Of a stretch of 64,000 nt of DNA, positions 33,956 through 46,444 are shown piece by piece; the stretch's first letter is position 1, and the number at the start of each line of letters is the position of its first letter. The stretch is taken from assembly GCA_025201375.1 (NCBI GenBank), contig JAIWZP010000091.1, forward strand, positions 1-64,000, in the 5' to 3' direction. The translations under genes were made by a program, and so were the position numbers. Origin of the DNA: Gongronella butleri. Taxonomy: Eukaryota; Mucoromycota; Mucoromycetes; Mucorales; Cunninghamellaceae. The notes under the pieces are model-generated. The model was given only the letters and a program-made list of their open reading frames with translations. It ran no database searches and was not told where the DNA came from.

Positions 33956-34234
33956 TTATTCGAGATTTCGCAGCATTGTTGTGATGGCATCATGGACGAC
34001 ATTCAATTCATTGGCAATCTGGGCCTCACCCGGGATTTCATAGGGGTCTTGATCACCGCTGTGCATCAGCTTGTCTTGATACTTTTCATCAATGCGATGC
34101 AGCTTGTTCTGCAGCTTGCGAATGTCGTCCGCATTGTACTTTGAGTGCGCCGTCTCGGAACACTTTTGCGCAATGCCGACCAATTGCTCGTGCATCGTGG
34201 CAATCTGCTTTTCAACTTGCTTGTTGGCAACCAT
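33956..34234 (-). CDS. 92-aa charged helical protein, unknown
   Basis: I do not recognise this protein. It is a single exon, MVANKQVEKQIATMHEQL..., almost certainly helical with heptad-like spacing (QVEKQIATMHEQLVGIAQKC; DDIRKLQNKLHRIDEKYQDKL). It ends in a second helix (ANELNVVHDAITTMLRNLE) after a PYEIPGE turn. The length and two-helix layout resemble small coiled-coil subunits of larger complexes. It is convergent with the seryl-tRNA synthetase and tandem with the bZIP gene. The start is the first Met, and a T-rich leader precedes it. Confidence 0.65.
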   Translation of the reverse strand: MVANKQVEKQIATMHEQLVGIAQKCSETAHSKYNADDIRKLQNKLHRIDEKYQDKLMHSGDQDPYEIPGEAQIANELNVVHDAITTMLRNLE

Positions 34235-34501
34235 AATGAAGCTTGTTTTGAAAAAAAGGATCGTTTACAATACACCTTCCAGAAAAAAAGCGCACCTCTT
34301 CTTTTATGTTTGCTGTTAAACCCATGGAAAAAAAAGAGCATGTGATCGGCGAGACTCGCGCCTTGTTGTCTAGCGCGGTTTCGCATAATTCGGTCGTTTT
34401 TTTTTTTTTTTTTTTATTTATTTATTTATTTGTTTTTGCATGAATTTCCCCCGGAAGATCCTTTTGACGCGTCAAGGGAAACACAGCCATTGGTTATATT
34501 T

Positions 34502-36345
34502 TTATTCTAAGACAATTCGAGACACGCGCTTTCGCTGCTTGTCGGCCCATTTTCTTCGCAGGGCTCTGTGGGGCTGCTCCGTCATCAACATGTCGTCGGT
34601 GTCGGCTTGGTCATTGTTGTGATGACGAGGGTGATTGGCGACAACAATGGCGTTCTTGTTGCTGTCGGAGCGGAGCACGCCATGCTTGATGGATGATCCG
34701 AGGACCTTGACGTCGATTTGCAGGTACGAATCGCAATGGGACGACGTGTTGAGCGGGCAGAGCAATGACAAGGTGGATTCGGGCAGGGGATTATTATGCG
34801 CGCCAGCCCCCGCGGCCATGGGCAGCGGGGTCACCTGTGCAAGCTCATTGGCGTACAAATACAGGTGTGGCGGCACCCCGGCGCCCTTTTCGTCGGCATG
34901 GTCCTGCTGGCCATACCATTGGATCACGTCCGTCGAGTCGTTATTGCTCGACGCAGGGTCCATGCTTGTTTGAATCCATGTCTGCAGGTCGCCAGGACGC
35001 ACAGAATTGATCAACATCAGGTCAGTCGATGGCGCCGCAGGCAATTCGTCCAGCGTCATGCTTGGGGTGCTATAATTTTTTAAAAAAATGAGGGTAAATC
35101 TCTTATTTTTTTTTTTTAAAAAAATCGCGCAAAAATTTACCTGGCCCCAATCAATGGCATACTGGGCGATGCTGGGCTGCCGCCCACGGTCAATTGATCG
35201 CGGGTGTGTGATGATGGTAGGGTAAACAGGGCAAATGAGAACAATATGATCTATTTTTTTTAAAAAAAAGGTGAGTTTTTTTTTTCTCCATTTTTTTTTG
35301 TTCATGGGAATCTTACCATAAAGACCATACCAGTGGTCTTTGCATGCTTTGGGGTGACGAGGGAGGCGGGGGCGACATGCTTGACAGGGGCCGCGGTGAG
35401 GGCGAATTTGCGCTTTAGCTCTGTATTTTCATTTTCGAGGGATTGAACGCGTGATTCGAGCTGGAGGACCTTTTGTTTGAGCGAGTCATTGTCTGCCTGC
35501 AATTGGAGTCTGTCCTGCTCGAGGGCGGTCAGGTGCTCGCGCTTGCGTTTGCGCGACAAGAGGGCAGCCGCGCGGTTTTTGATTAATCGTTCCTGGCGTT
35601 TCGCATAGGCTGTCTCTGCAGGTGATTTTTCGGGCATGTTGTGTGTGTCTGCAGGTGGCGATGCCGATGCGGCGGCGGCAATGGGTGCAGGAGAGACGCG
35701 TGCGGCAGGTGGCGTGACACTTGGTGTTGGTGTGACGCTTGGCCTGTGTTGTGGCTGCAATGGCTCCTCGGGCATGGCCTCCAGCTTGACGGGGGCCAAT
35801 GGCTTCAATGGAGCAGGCGCAATGTCGCGTGATTTGCGCACTGTCGTGCTGTGCCGTTTCTTTTTGGCAGGCGATTCGTCGTCGCCCATGGCCGCCGCCG
35901 ACATGGACAGAGATCGCTGTTGCTGCGGACAAGGCGAAGGAAGAGCGAGTGCCGGCAAAAAGGGCAGAGGCGGAGGAGGCACCATCAATGGATGAATGGC
36001 CAACAATGGGTCGTCTGGCAGTGCCGAAGTACACGAGGTCGAATTCTCACTTCCATTGGCCAATGCCGCTGTTGACGCCGGCCACGGCAATGCCTGCTCA
36101 CTAAGCACTTGTTGCCAGTGCGAAAATAATGGGTCTTGCGCAAGAAGCTGCGCAGGGTCCTGCAAAGACGCTGTCGACGTTGTCGGCGACGTGGAAGACC
36201 CGTTGCTCGAATACGGCGGCGAAGGAATATCTCCAGAAAGATCCATAGACACGCAGTCCGCATTCAGGTACGAAAGAACAAGATCGTCGTCGTCTATCGG
36301 CTCCGCCTTGACAGGGGGAGATACAAGCGAGGGTGGCGTCGCCAT
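34502..36345 (-). CDS. bZIP transcription factor with a predicted transmembrane segment (ATF6/CREB3-like layout)
   Basis: This is a probable DNA-binding regulator tethered to the ER membrane. Three exons (36345-35317, 35250-35141, 35069-34502) keep phase and give 568 aa. Residues 1 to about 245 are Pro/Ser-rich with acidic patches (EPIDDDDLV) like an activation domain, plus a basic KKKR patch. The basic region starts near 247 (KRQERLIKNRAAALLSRKRK), followed by a leucine zipper to about 315. The IKNR and SRKRK wording is that of the ATF6/CREB3 group. The first intron splices GMVFM to IILFSFALFTLP, creating a hydrophobic span at about 339-356. The about 210-residue remainder would lie across the membrane. 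Unspliced, the frame ends before the span and would give a soluble factor. Confidence 0.85.
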
Positions 36346-39053
36346 ACTTTTTAGACAAAAAAAAAACAATAAAATAAAAAAGAAAAAAAGGAAAAAGAAT
36401 ACAAAAAAAAAAAAAAGAGGGGGGTGCACGAGGAGAGAGGCTTTCTGATTCTTTTTTCGCTCTCACCCAAAAAGGGTCCTGATTCTCCTTTTTTGCTGCC
36501 TGCAATCTGCCGCCCCCTCACCTTTTGACCAATGAAACTAACCCCCGTTGACATTGACCGCAAATTGGCCTGATCCTTTGTGCAACATTGATACTCCTTT
36601 TTTTTTCCTTTTGACTTTTCCCAACACAAAATTCTCACCCATCGACTCCATTTCCCGTCCCTGTCAAAAAAAAAACCCGCCGTCTTTATTGTTTTTGCTC
36701 ATTTTTGTGCTTTGAAGCAAGTTCCATTGTACTTTTGGCGGGCCCGATGGCTTTGAATTTTGCCCGTGGTGGCCATGAGGGTAAAAAAAAAAGCCGCGGT
36801 CGAGGAGGAAGAACAAGGGGCGCGTTGTGTGGATGAATTGGCCTCCCTCTGTTATGTAAGCCTTTGGCTGATCCTTTCCCTCCCCCCCTCCGCTCCTTGC
36901 ATTTGATGCGGGACATGGCCATGGGGTCACATGCCCCGAACCTTTTTTTTTTTTTTGTTGTTGGAGGCTTGGATTGGGCTCAGAGGCAGAAAAGTCAAGC
37001 GACAATATCATATGAAATGCGCGCGTCACTCGTTTTTCCTTGGTTTTGTTTTTTGTTTTTTGTTTTTTATTGCGCAGCTTGTTACCTGCACCACCCCTTA
37101 TCTCGGTGGCGTGCTTTGTGCGGGTCCTGTCGGGGGTCCCCCCTGGGCAAAAAAAGAGACAAGGCGGAATGCCAAACTCATAAAAAGACCGCGTGATCCG
37201 TCGCCGTGCGACGCGCACGCGCGTCAATTTCTTCCCTGAGGGTGTGCCCAATAACACGCGTCCAGGGTTCGACAAAAAAAAAAAAAGCGTCACTTGTACA
37301 TCTGCCGCGGTACGGGCGCGCTGCAAACGAGAAAGGCAAAACACTTAAAAGATTTTTCACACGCGTCACGGGCCGCGTCAAAGTCGCCGACGCCCCCCTC
37401 TCCCCAAGCCATGGATGAATGCGTGGCCCTCATGAATGCTCGTGAGGAACAATCACTTTAGCAAAGGCGCAGGGACGTGCTGCGGCCAAAAAGGAGGACG
37501 CGCGACCGCAAATGAGTCATTTCGGCAAAAAAAAAAAATCAATAAACCGGATCATTCCTTGGCGACACAAAAGTTCCATTGTTCTCCAGCACCTTCTTCG
37601 AGGGCATTGGATCGATCGCTTTCCAAACACGCCGAATTGGGCGGCAGCAGGGACACAGAACAAATATTTTTTACTTTTTACAGACTTTTTATTTTTATTT
37701 GGAGGTTCACATGATTGCCATGGTGGCGACTCGACCCATGTTGTGGTAAGAGTAGACCATGCTTTCTTTTTCCAATGGCAATAGGGCTGGACCATGGCTG
37801 ACTGTCATTTGACATTTAAAAATGGAATCATCTGTCTTTCCTTACCTGCATGTACTTATTTTTAGTACGACCACGCACCGAAAAACATGTGCATTGCAAC
37901 ACAATTTACGCCTTTCATCCATTTTCTGTCATTTGCAACAAAAAGTTTGTAAAAATAGCTCAAATAGTGAATTTCTCGATCATTGCCTAGGCAATTGCCC
38001 AATTTGACAGCGGCAAAAGCATTCAAAAGATGCCGTTCAAAGCATCTCCAATGAGTTATGATGCATCTCCATCCAAGCAACATTGAGACAATGGAAAGCA
38101 AAACTGCCAAAGTTCACCTATCTGCCGTTTTGTTGGCATTACTGCAAGGCAATCTTCACCAAGCTTGAACCCAGTGATCCCTCATTGACAATTACATGCA
38201 TAGAGGAGGTCCATTGACTAGGTAGATCTAAAAATCACCACATCGGTATAGCTAGCCCTTTGGTTTCGCATTTTGCGACTTTACCTCAAGACGCCTGCGA
38301 ACCAATCACCGAGAAAACTCGATGAAATCGTTAGGTTTCTGCCTCAACCCATCTTCTAGATTAGCGTCTGGGGAGGGGGGAGGGCACGGGGGCAAGAAGA
38401 ATCGGATCAAAAGGTAAATCGACAGTGAATCGTCTTTGTTGGGAAAAGGGTATGATCAATCAATACGCCTTGGCCCTTGCGATGAATGAACAAGGTGAAA
38501 GCGTAAAAGTGCTTGCTTTTGTGGGGTTCAGATTATTGAGGAATCAATGAGTTAATCCACGAAAATTGTATTTTGCCACTGTTTCAAGCCCGAACCACAA
38601 AATGACCACTAGCAAAAAATCATGAGGCCCGGGCCATTGTTGATATTTGGCCTCTGTCATCCTCTGATTCTAATTTGGGACGAATCAAACACTTTTCTCC
38701 AGAGTTGCTCTATACAAAGGCATTTTCAGCGATAAATCAAAAAAGTCAACTGGATCAACCAAGCACCGCAACACGTCAAAACTGATCGCCATGTGAAATA
38801 ACGCGCTTAAAACTACGAATCAGCTATCGTAAATTTGCAGCCATCACAAGCACTTTTGGGCCACGCTCCGGGCAAACAAGAAAATCGTCGTAAATGGGGC
38901 CTCGACCCAAAATTGAAAAAATGGGTTTCCAGAATGGCACAAAACTCGTAGCCGTGCTAAGGCGCACCGAGAAACCAGCAGAAATGCCAAAAGACACCGC
39001 GGTCCAAATGGCCATGGACGAGCAATGGGCCATTTTAGTAAAAACTTCAAACG
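36346..39053. other. 2.7-kb gene-poor interval
   Basis: No gene is supportable. It includes low-complexity A and T runs, several ACGCGT words (37,200-37,380) and, from about 37,700, AT-richer DNA without domain-bearing frames. The frames near 36.7-37.3 kb on the minus strand are interrupted by homopolymers and look non-coding. Confidence 0.5.
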
Positions 39054-39515
39054 CGATTTACACGACAAAAACGCGTCGCTAACGCAACTCCAACGCGTCC
39101 ACTAGCAAGAGACATCTCAGGTGCACGTATTTGGTTAAAACAGGCGCATGTCACGAGACGTCTGGCGCGCTTTCTCACGCGTCGAAAAATCATAATGATT
39201 TTCAAACCGTGTCAAAAGTGCCAAAAATCACTTTTTTCATTGCTCACCAATGCCCACATACGCAACAAGCCATGCTCTTTCCGATGATGTATGTTTAGTG
39301 GAGAAACAGGCATTTTTCGTCGAGATGGTCTTGTGACGAAAAAAAGAGGCAGTTTGCATTTTGCGCGAGACCCAGTCGATGGACTCTTGATTCTTATCTC
39401 GTTTTTGCCGGTGAATGAGAGCAATTTACCTTTTGATAGCATTGGCGTGGCGATCTAAGGGCCTAACTTTTGCTCTTTTCAGATGGTCGACTGTACCCCT
39501 TAGCAAATCCGTGAT
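39054..39515 (+). repeat. interspersed repeat R2, copy 2
   Basis: This is a direct match to 18,484-18,945 (see that entry). Its second half (CAGTCGATGGACTCTTGATT, GTTTTTGCCGGTGAATGAG) also resembles the reverse complement of 50,755-50,800, linking R2 and R3. Two ACGCGT words sit near its left end. Confidence 0.7.
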
Positions 39516-39724
39516 TTTTGAAAATGGTTGTTTTGGATGAAATCAACAGGTAGACATTGACTTTTTATTTTATAAAGACAACTTTGAGATGTGTTTTAAA
39601 AAGACAAAGTAGAAAGGGGGTATGATGTTGGTAACTTTGGCATGGATAGGATGGCGATTGTACCTGGCAATGTGTTTTTTTGTGAATCGACATCGGGATT
39701 GGCTTTTTTTGGTTGTTTTTTTTT

Positions 39725-42698
39725 TCATTGCACATGTTGGAATGTTTCGTCGTCAATGTCCTGGATATGAAATGTGGGGCGCTGTTTGAGGCCTGCCTGT
39801 GCGGCTGCTGCAGCGAGCTCAGCGGGATCGATGGCGGCCATGGAGGACGAGGATGAGGAGGAGTCTGTGGGCGTCATGAGGGACTGGAGCGATGTCATGG
39901 AGAGGCCTGGTTCATTTGAGAAGCTGTTTGAGCGGCTGCGCAGTGGTGTGCTGCTTTCCGAGCCGCTGCGGCTCATCCAGCGCAAAAAGTCCTCGCCAGC
40001 GACCTCTAGATACTCTTTTGTGGCCGACACGGTCTTTGCCCCATCCCACGCAAAAATGTTCTTGTCGTCCAGCCAGTCCATGCGCTTCGCCTGCTGGAAG
40101 AACCCGCTGTTCAGGCGTGGCAATCGCTGGCGCATTGCCGTCAAGTTGAAGCTGCTGCCATTCGTGCTGCCAGTGCTCTTGCTCGGTGTCGGTGTTGGCG
40201 AAGAAGGCAGGTGGCGACTGATGTAGTCGGCTAAAATCATACAAAAAAGGGAGGGAATGTAAGAGATTACGCCATTTTTCTCATTTTCTTCATTTTTTTT
40301 TTTTTTTTTTACCATCGAAATCCGAGAATGCCTGTGGGCCAAATTCATTGATGACGTCGGTGATGTCGTGCATGAGCTTTTCACGGTTGCTGCGCAGGAC
40401 CTGGGCGCTCTCGGGGTCGAGAAGCGCCATGACGAGAGGCTGCAAGGACCTGGCAATGTCCATGCCGACCTCACCAAAACGCAGACTGGCATACGACACC
40501 ATGGACACAATGACAATCGTGATGGACGGCACCGCAAGCATCCATTGCAGCGGCAAATCGTACCGCAACACGCTCAAAAACACAACCAGGCCATAAAACG
40601 CATAAAGCGTCGGCACAAGCACAAGACCCACCAGCAACTTCCACGTCGCAAGCACGTCGCGACCGGCAATCTTGACATTGGATCCCCTGAGCGCCGCTAT
40701 TTTAAGAAAAAGATGAGTCTCGCCTGCCTTTTTTTCCTAATTTCTTTTTTCTTTTTTCTTTTTCGCAGTTTTGACATTTACCATCTGCCTTTTTGGCGCT
40801 GATGACCTTTGCGACAATGACGACAGGCAGGTTCAGGATGGCACTATCATAAAAGGATGTGAGCAATGATGATGATAACAATGTTTTTTTTCTCGTTTTT
40901 ACCCAGGGAAGCTGCAGAGCGTATAAAAAGCAAAAAACACGAGGCGGCGCATAAGGAGGAGGAGCGTGCTTTTGCGGCCAAGGTCTGTCTTTGAGACCTG
41001 GTGGTCGCGGATGCCATAATATTTGAGCAGCTGGTTGTAGGCAAGCACGCGCTGCCGCAGATCCTCGACCTTTGGCTCGTTTTTGAACAGGTTGTAGCCA
41101 ATCACGAAGCGGCGGTTCAGGTCCACCACGCTCGACAATGGCAACTTGCGGTGTGCAGGCTTGTACAGGCGGCGCGCAGCTTGGATCATCTACATTTTTA
41201 TGAAAAAAAGGCCATGATAAGCAAAAAAAGAAAAAAAAGCCCATGATCACTCTTTTTTTTTCAAAAAGAAGCATACCATGAGGGTCTCGTATGACTCGGC
41301 ATTGACGGTGACGCTCTTGAGACCGTCGTAGATGGCATCGAGCAGCTTGCCGCAGGCTTCGCGCTTGGCAGGGCCGCCCGTTTGATACTTTTCCACCATG
41401 TCGGGCGTGATGCTGATTGGGTTGCCGAATTCGATGACGGCGCGCGACCGGAAGCGGTGCGCGTGGAAATAGTTCAAACCTAAAATCAAAAAAGAGGCGA
41501 CGCGTCCGAATGAGCACCCTCCGACAAATCGCGATCGATAAAACAAAAAAAAAAAAAGCACGGCCCCCTTACCACATGGCACAATCTTGACATCCAGACC
41601 CGGGTATTTGGCCATGGCCCCCAACGCCATGAGGGTCACACCAGCTATGCTCATCAAACAAAAGAAAAAAAAAGAAAAAAAGCGTGAGTCTAGGCCCCAA
41701 AGAATCCAGGTTTGGCCAGGTTTTCTACCCTTTAATGGCAGCAATTCTGCGCGGTCGTGGCTGCCGCCCTCTGGAAAGATGGTGATGCATTGATTGTTGC
41801 GCAATTGATCATGGACATAGCGATACACGGCGTCCTGGTCGACGTGGGGGACGCATTTGTACGCTGTGCCTTCCGATAACAGGGCAAGCGCCTTGAGGTC
41901 CTTGACCTCGCGCTTGATGAGCAGCTCGGTGTCGGACACGACGTGCTCCACTTCGACCTGGCCGGCTTTGTTGGGCAGCGCAATCAAGCTGCGCGGCGCC
42001 AATTGGGTCAAAAAAGAGGTGCCTTGGCCAACAATGCGCAATGGCTCGAGCTTGCGATCGTACAATTGGATTGTGCCCTTGCCCTTGACAGCCAGATCCT
42101 GCGGACGGATCACAGGGACTAAAAATAAAAAAAAATGTCGATAAGCAAAAAATGTCATCTGAAACGCGACTCTCACGCTAAAACAAAAGAGGGGGGTCTT
42201 ACTGGCATTGACCATGCGCGCAAAGAACCCAATGCCGCGCTGGTGCATCGATTTTTCCGCGATCAAAAAGGACACTTGACGCTTGCACTCGCGCATGACC
42301 ATGATGGGATCGACAAACTAAAGATAACGCCAAAAAAAAAAGAAAAAAAGAAAAAAAAAACGCGATGAGAAAAAAAGCACTAGCGAGAAAGGTGCCCCTT
42401 GGCCCGGTGCACAGACGTCAAAAAAGTGGCCAGGAAAAAGACCGTGGGTTTTTGGTGCGCCATTCCCTTTTTTTTTTTTCACTCCCCGTGTCATTCCTTT
42501 TTTTTTTTTCAAATTGATTGACCAAGGGGGGGGACAAGTTACCTGATTCGAGTGTGGTCCGACAACAAAGATGACGACCTTGTCCATGGGGATGCGATGT
42601 GAGCCGCGCGAGCGGATCTCACGGAAAAAGAGGCCCGCGAGGATGTTGAAGAACCAAAGGGCGATTGCGTACGTGATTCTTTGTAGCTGCAATCCCAT
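39725..42698 (-). CDS. glycerol-3-phosphate/dihydroxyacetone-phosphate acyltransferase (SCT1/GPT2 type)
   Basis: This ER-membrane enzyme makes lysophosphatidic acid, the first step of glycerolipid synthesis. Nine exons (42698-42543, 42317-42203, 42118-41729, 41644-41573, 41479-41277, 41189-40903, 40843-40782, 40696-40313, 40230-39725) keep phase and give 672 aa. Acyltransferase motifs in order are GPHSNQFVDP (HX4D form, split by intron 1), GIGFFARMVNAIPVIRP, FPEGGSHDR, and VPCGLNYFHAHRFRSRAV. Three later membrane segments include ATWKLLVGLVLVPTLYAFYG. The C-terminal about 170 residues are Ser-rich and disordered, the region phosphorylated in fungal homologues. I cannot tell SCT1 from GPT2. 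The start is a Met directly before a membrane-proximal helix. Confidence 0.93.
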
Positions 42699-43455
42699 GA
42701 GGAGTAGAAATCGATGGAAAAAAAAATAAGAGGTGTGGAAAGAAAAAGGGAAAATAGAGATTTTTTTTGGCGACTCTTTTTTTTTTTTGTGCTGAAATGG
42801 TGACACAGGTCAAGAGGCAAACCTTATTTCAAGCAACATCGCGGAGCATGTCCAAAAGCCGGAGGCGGTGCTTTGAATAAAAAAAAAAGGCAAAACAACA
42901 AGGTGCAAACAGGGATCCAGGGCCAATTTGTTCTCTGTCTTTGCTTTTTTCACGCTGATGAGGTGATGTTGCCTGCGTTTGGCGCACGCGCCCCTCTCCG
43001 CCCCGCCGCCGCAGGGGCCAATCCCGCACATTGCGCGTGTCTCATTTGAAATGACATGCAATCACATGGCGGGCGAAAAAAAAAAAAAGAAAAGGGCAAT
43101 CAACCTCACGGACTGAGCGTCGTCAGCAAAGTGTTTCTCTTTGGGACACCGCCAAAAAAGTCAAACCCGGTCGATCGTGCCTCCCCTCTCCTCTGCAGGT
43201 ATTTCCTGTTGGGCCCAATTCTTATCTCAATTTTTTTTTGTTGGATCACAAAATAATAAAAAAAAAAAAAAAGGCAAAAATCAGGTCAAAAGAAAACAAA
43301 CATGCGATGCATCTCTGGGGAAAGAAAGCTGGCGTGGTAACAAAAAAAGGTGGTACGTACCCCCCATGGAGAAAAATAAAAAAGTGCAAAGCACCAGTTT
43401 TTTTACATGAGAAAAATAAAAAAAAGAGCAAAGCACGCGTTTTTTTTATAGGAGA
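42699..43455. other. intergenic between GPAT and TAF4-like genes
   Basis: The GPAT upstream region and the 3' side of the next minus-strand gene. It is A/T homopolymer-rich. AAAGTGCAAAGCACCAGTTTTTTTAC and a similar AAAGAGCAAAGCACGCG form a short imperfect direct repeat near 43,381-43,440. No gene is present. Confidence 0.45.
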
Positions 43456-45485
43456 TTATGAAAAGTTGTACATTTTTAGCAAGGTGCGTTTCCCGCTTCC
43501 CTTTGCGGCGGTGGGTTCGCGCTCGAGGGCAAAGATGGCGTCGACGACAGAGACCAAGCGATCATTTGTGTCGGATGCAGCGGCGGTGGTATCTAGATGC
43601 ATGGCGGCGGGCGACGACGTGGGTCCGTCGACGAGTTGCCATGGCAATGACGATTTGGCGGCGTCCAACATGTCGTCGTCCTCATTTTCATCGTCCATTT
43701 CGCGCCGTGCCAAATTGTCGAGTGCCGTCAATGCTTGCTTGGGATGCGAATGGACGAGAATTTTGTAAGCCGGCGTCTTTTCGTCGTCGTCGTCGTCGTC
43801 ATCGTCCTCTTCGTCGTCATCGATATCCATGTCCATGGCCGGTGTCGTTCCCGCGGCGCCCTTGTCATTGTGCAGCAAGAACGGATTTCTTCGCAATGCG
43901 CGATGCTGAGAGACTTTGATCATGCTCTGGACAAGCGTGCGCAGCCTGTCTTGCGTGGCAAGTGCAACATAAGCAATGACATCCGGGTCAATGTTGGCCA
44001 CAGCCAGCGGCTTAGCAATGCGCAGCATGTGCTGCTGCAAGCGCCCACTGTGCATGAATTCTTGTGCCTTGGATTGGTCCACAGCAGCCGCATCCGCCAT
44101 CACACCTCCCAATGGCTCGCCCTGCTTCATGAAATGCTCCGTTTCTTCCTTGAGATCCACACCCGCGTACCCCATCACATCCGTGATGTTGTCAAAATCA
44201 ATGTTGGCATTATTGCTCGGCGCAGATGACGATGGCTTCCTAATTTTTTTAAAGAAAAATGGAGGGAACAGGGAGTCAATGGGTGCCTCTTTTTTCTCTC
44301 TTTTTTCTCCTTTTTTTTCATAAAAACGTACTGGGATGCGCGTGTGGATTGGCTGCTGGGCAGACTGGGCTGCTTGAATTCAGGCACCATGTTGACGACG
44401 GCGGCGGGTGTGGCGGCCAACGACGACGATGACGGCGACGACGCGGCAGGCGGCGTGGCAATTTGCATGGGCGACTTTTCCTGCTTGATTTTTTTCATCG
44501 CGGGCGTCGTTGCGGCTGTTTCCTTTCGTTTCCGCGTCTCTTCTTTCACCGCCGGCGTGGCGGGCGTCGCGGGGGCCGAGGGTACCGCCGGGGTCGCCAA
44601 TGTCGGGGGCAAAGCAGGCGTGGACGCGCCACCATGGTCGCCCTGAGGCTTGAGGTTCTCTAGCAGCTTGAATCCTCGCTCGTCCAGCACGTACTTGGCC
44701 TGTGCAAAGAACTGATCCGGCGAAATGGCGTGTTGCTAGGGCAAAAACAAAAAGAGGGCAAAACGATGAGAAATTATGCCTTTTTTCCTTTATCATTTTT
44801 TTTCGTATTTTTTATTTTTTTTTACCTGCAATTGCTGGAAGAGCTGCGTGAAGCGCACCTTTCTGTCTTGGGGCAATTGATTTGTGAGCTGATCGAGGAT
44901 GGTGACGGATGGCGACGCGCTTGAGGAGGACATGTATTGAAAAGGGGTTCTTTGCATTTGCATCCTCTGTTGTTGCTGTTGCATTCGCTGTTGTTGCATT
45001 CGCTGCTGTTGCTGTTGCTGCAATTGAAGCTGTTGCTGCTGTTGGGGCGGCCGTTGGGGCGACGGATGTTGCAATTGGGCGTTTTGTGGCTGTTGTGGCT
45101 GTTGTAACGGCGATGGACGCGTCGGCGACGCGTGAGGTAGCGAGATTTGCGTCTGCGGAGCCTGCTGTTGCTGCTGTTGTTGTTGTTGCTGCTGTGGAGA
45201 CGGCTGCTGGTATGAATTGTACATAAAATCGTTGTTAAAGGGCCCGCCCATATCGTCGGCACTAAAGATATGCTGCAATTCCGACGGCATGCTAAAGGAA
45301 GTAGGCTGATCCTGACTGCCAATGGTGTGCACAAGGTGCTGGAACGACGGGTCATTGTTGTTGGCAAACAACGAACTGTCGATGGACAGAATCTGATTGA
45401 TATCGTGTTGTTGCTGTTGCTGTTGTTGCTGTTGTTGCTGCTGCTGTTGCTGGGCGCCGGGATCGCCCGCACCTTTATTGCTCAT
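43456..45485 (-). CDS. TFIID subunit 4-like protein (TAF4)
   Basis: This is a probable TFIID component acting in RNA polymerase II initiation. Three exons (45485-44826, 44735-44332, 44239-43456) give 615 aa. The first 220 residues are Gln-rich with several poly-Q runs, the layout of metazoan and fungal TAF4 activator-contact regions. The middle is Ala/Pro/Thr-rich with a basic KKIKQEK patch. The C-terminal part has the TAF4 histone-fold signature: DNITDVMGYAGVDLKEETEH, then IAYVALATQDRLRTLVQSMI with SQHR. After it come an eight-Asp run and an acidic region, then the stop at LKMYNFS. The family's usual extreme C-terminus is not obvious, so the end may be divergent or an exon may be missing. 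Confidence 0.82.
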
Positions 45486-45710
45486 GAGGAAAAAAAGAAA
45501 ATGCTAGAGGACTATGTACACAAAGAGAGAGAAAAAAAAGAGAAGAAAAAAGAAAAGAAAAGAAACGAGAAAAAGAAACAGGGGGCAGACACAAAAGGAG
45601 AGCAAGAAAAAAAAAATTGAGAAAGAAAAAAAAAAAAAAAGCGGGGACTACAAATGCTACAAATGTACAAAGTTGGCGAGAGGCGGGGCTAAACAGCCAA
45701 TCCGGATTCT

Positions 45711-46444
45711 TTACGCGTGCCAGTCAATGTCGAATTGGGTGCCATTGACAATGACTTGCTCTGGATACTCGGTGGATTTGTTGAGCAGCGTTAAAAGGAG
45801 GGCGCCGCGGATCAAATCGACCAGTTCCACGATTTCTTGCTGGCTGTTGCCCGTGGATGCCTTTGGCACGCTTTTGTTTGCGAGTATGCGATGGCCGATG
45901 CTGTCAAAGGGCCGCGGCACCACCTCGAAGCGCGTGGGCTGCGCCAATTCGACGGAACCAAAGGCCGGATGCGTCGGTGGCCAGCATTGCTGCTCGAATT
46001 CACGCCCAAACAGCGGCAAAAGGCGTTCTTTGACGTCCCACCCGCACTGCACGCTCAATTGACGTGCCACGCGGAATGGCACCCAGAAACCTTGAATGTC
46101 CACCACGCCACCATGCACGCGACGGCAACCACTGGGCATAGATTTCTTCAGAAAGGCGCGCATATCGATTGTTTTCAACCCAAGGATCTCCCAGAGACCA
46201 TGCAATCGCACCTCGCCTAAAGAAAAAAAAAAACAAAAACAAAACGAAACCCATTGAATCATGCACAATGCCATTGCTGTTGCAAAAAGGGCAAAAAGGG
46301 GGGCTGCGCCGCGTTTGACTTACGCGTCTGCCTGTCCCAAATGATCTTGTGGCCGTTCATTTCCATGCTGTTGACAAGTAAATTGATTTGAAGCTTCTTG
46401 CCAAGAGAAGGACGACTGTAAACGTCGTCTGGCAACAGAGACAT
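45711..46444 (-). CDS. short APSES/KilA-N DNA-binding protein
   Basis: This is a probable transcription factor. Two exons (46444-46324, 46216-45711) give 208 aa. Residues 30-130 form a KilA-N/APSES fold: IIWDRQTREVRLHGLWE, KSMPSGCRRVHGGVVDIQGF, WVPFRVARQLS, PLFGREFEQQC. This is closer to the Xbp1-like subgroup than to Mbp1/Swi4. There are no ankyrin repeats. The remainder is a short mixed region ending NGTQFDIDWHA. The divergent 4E-T-like gene starts 272 bp away, so both probably share a promoter. Confidence 0.83.

Noticed and set aside
35302..36429. Two separate minus-strand genes at 34.5-35.3 and 35.3-36.4 kb
   Set aside because: Splicing through a 110-nt middle exon joins them in phase into one bZIP gene with a membrane span.
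36664..37344. Minus-strand frame of about 226 codons near 37 kb
   Set aside because: It runs through several homopolymers, is rich in poly-Lys/Phe and has no domain. It looks non-coding.
45270..45470. Plus-strand frame with a long poly-Leu run
   Set aside because: It is the antisense reading of the poly-Gln tract of the TAF4-like gene on the minus strand.
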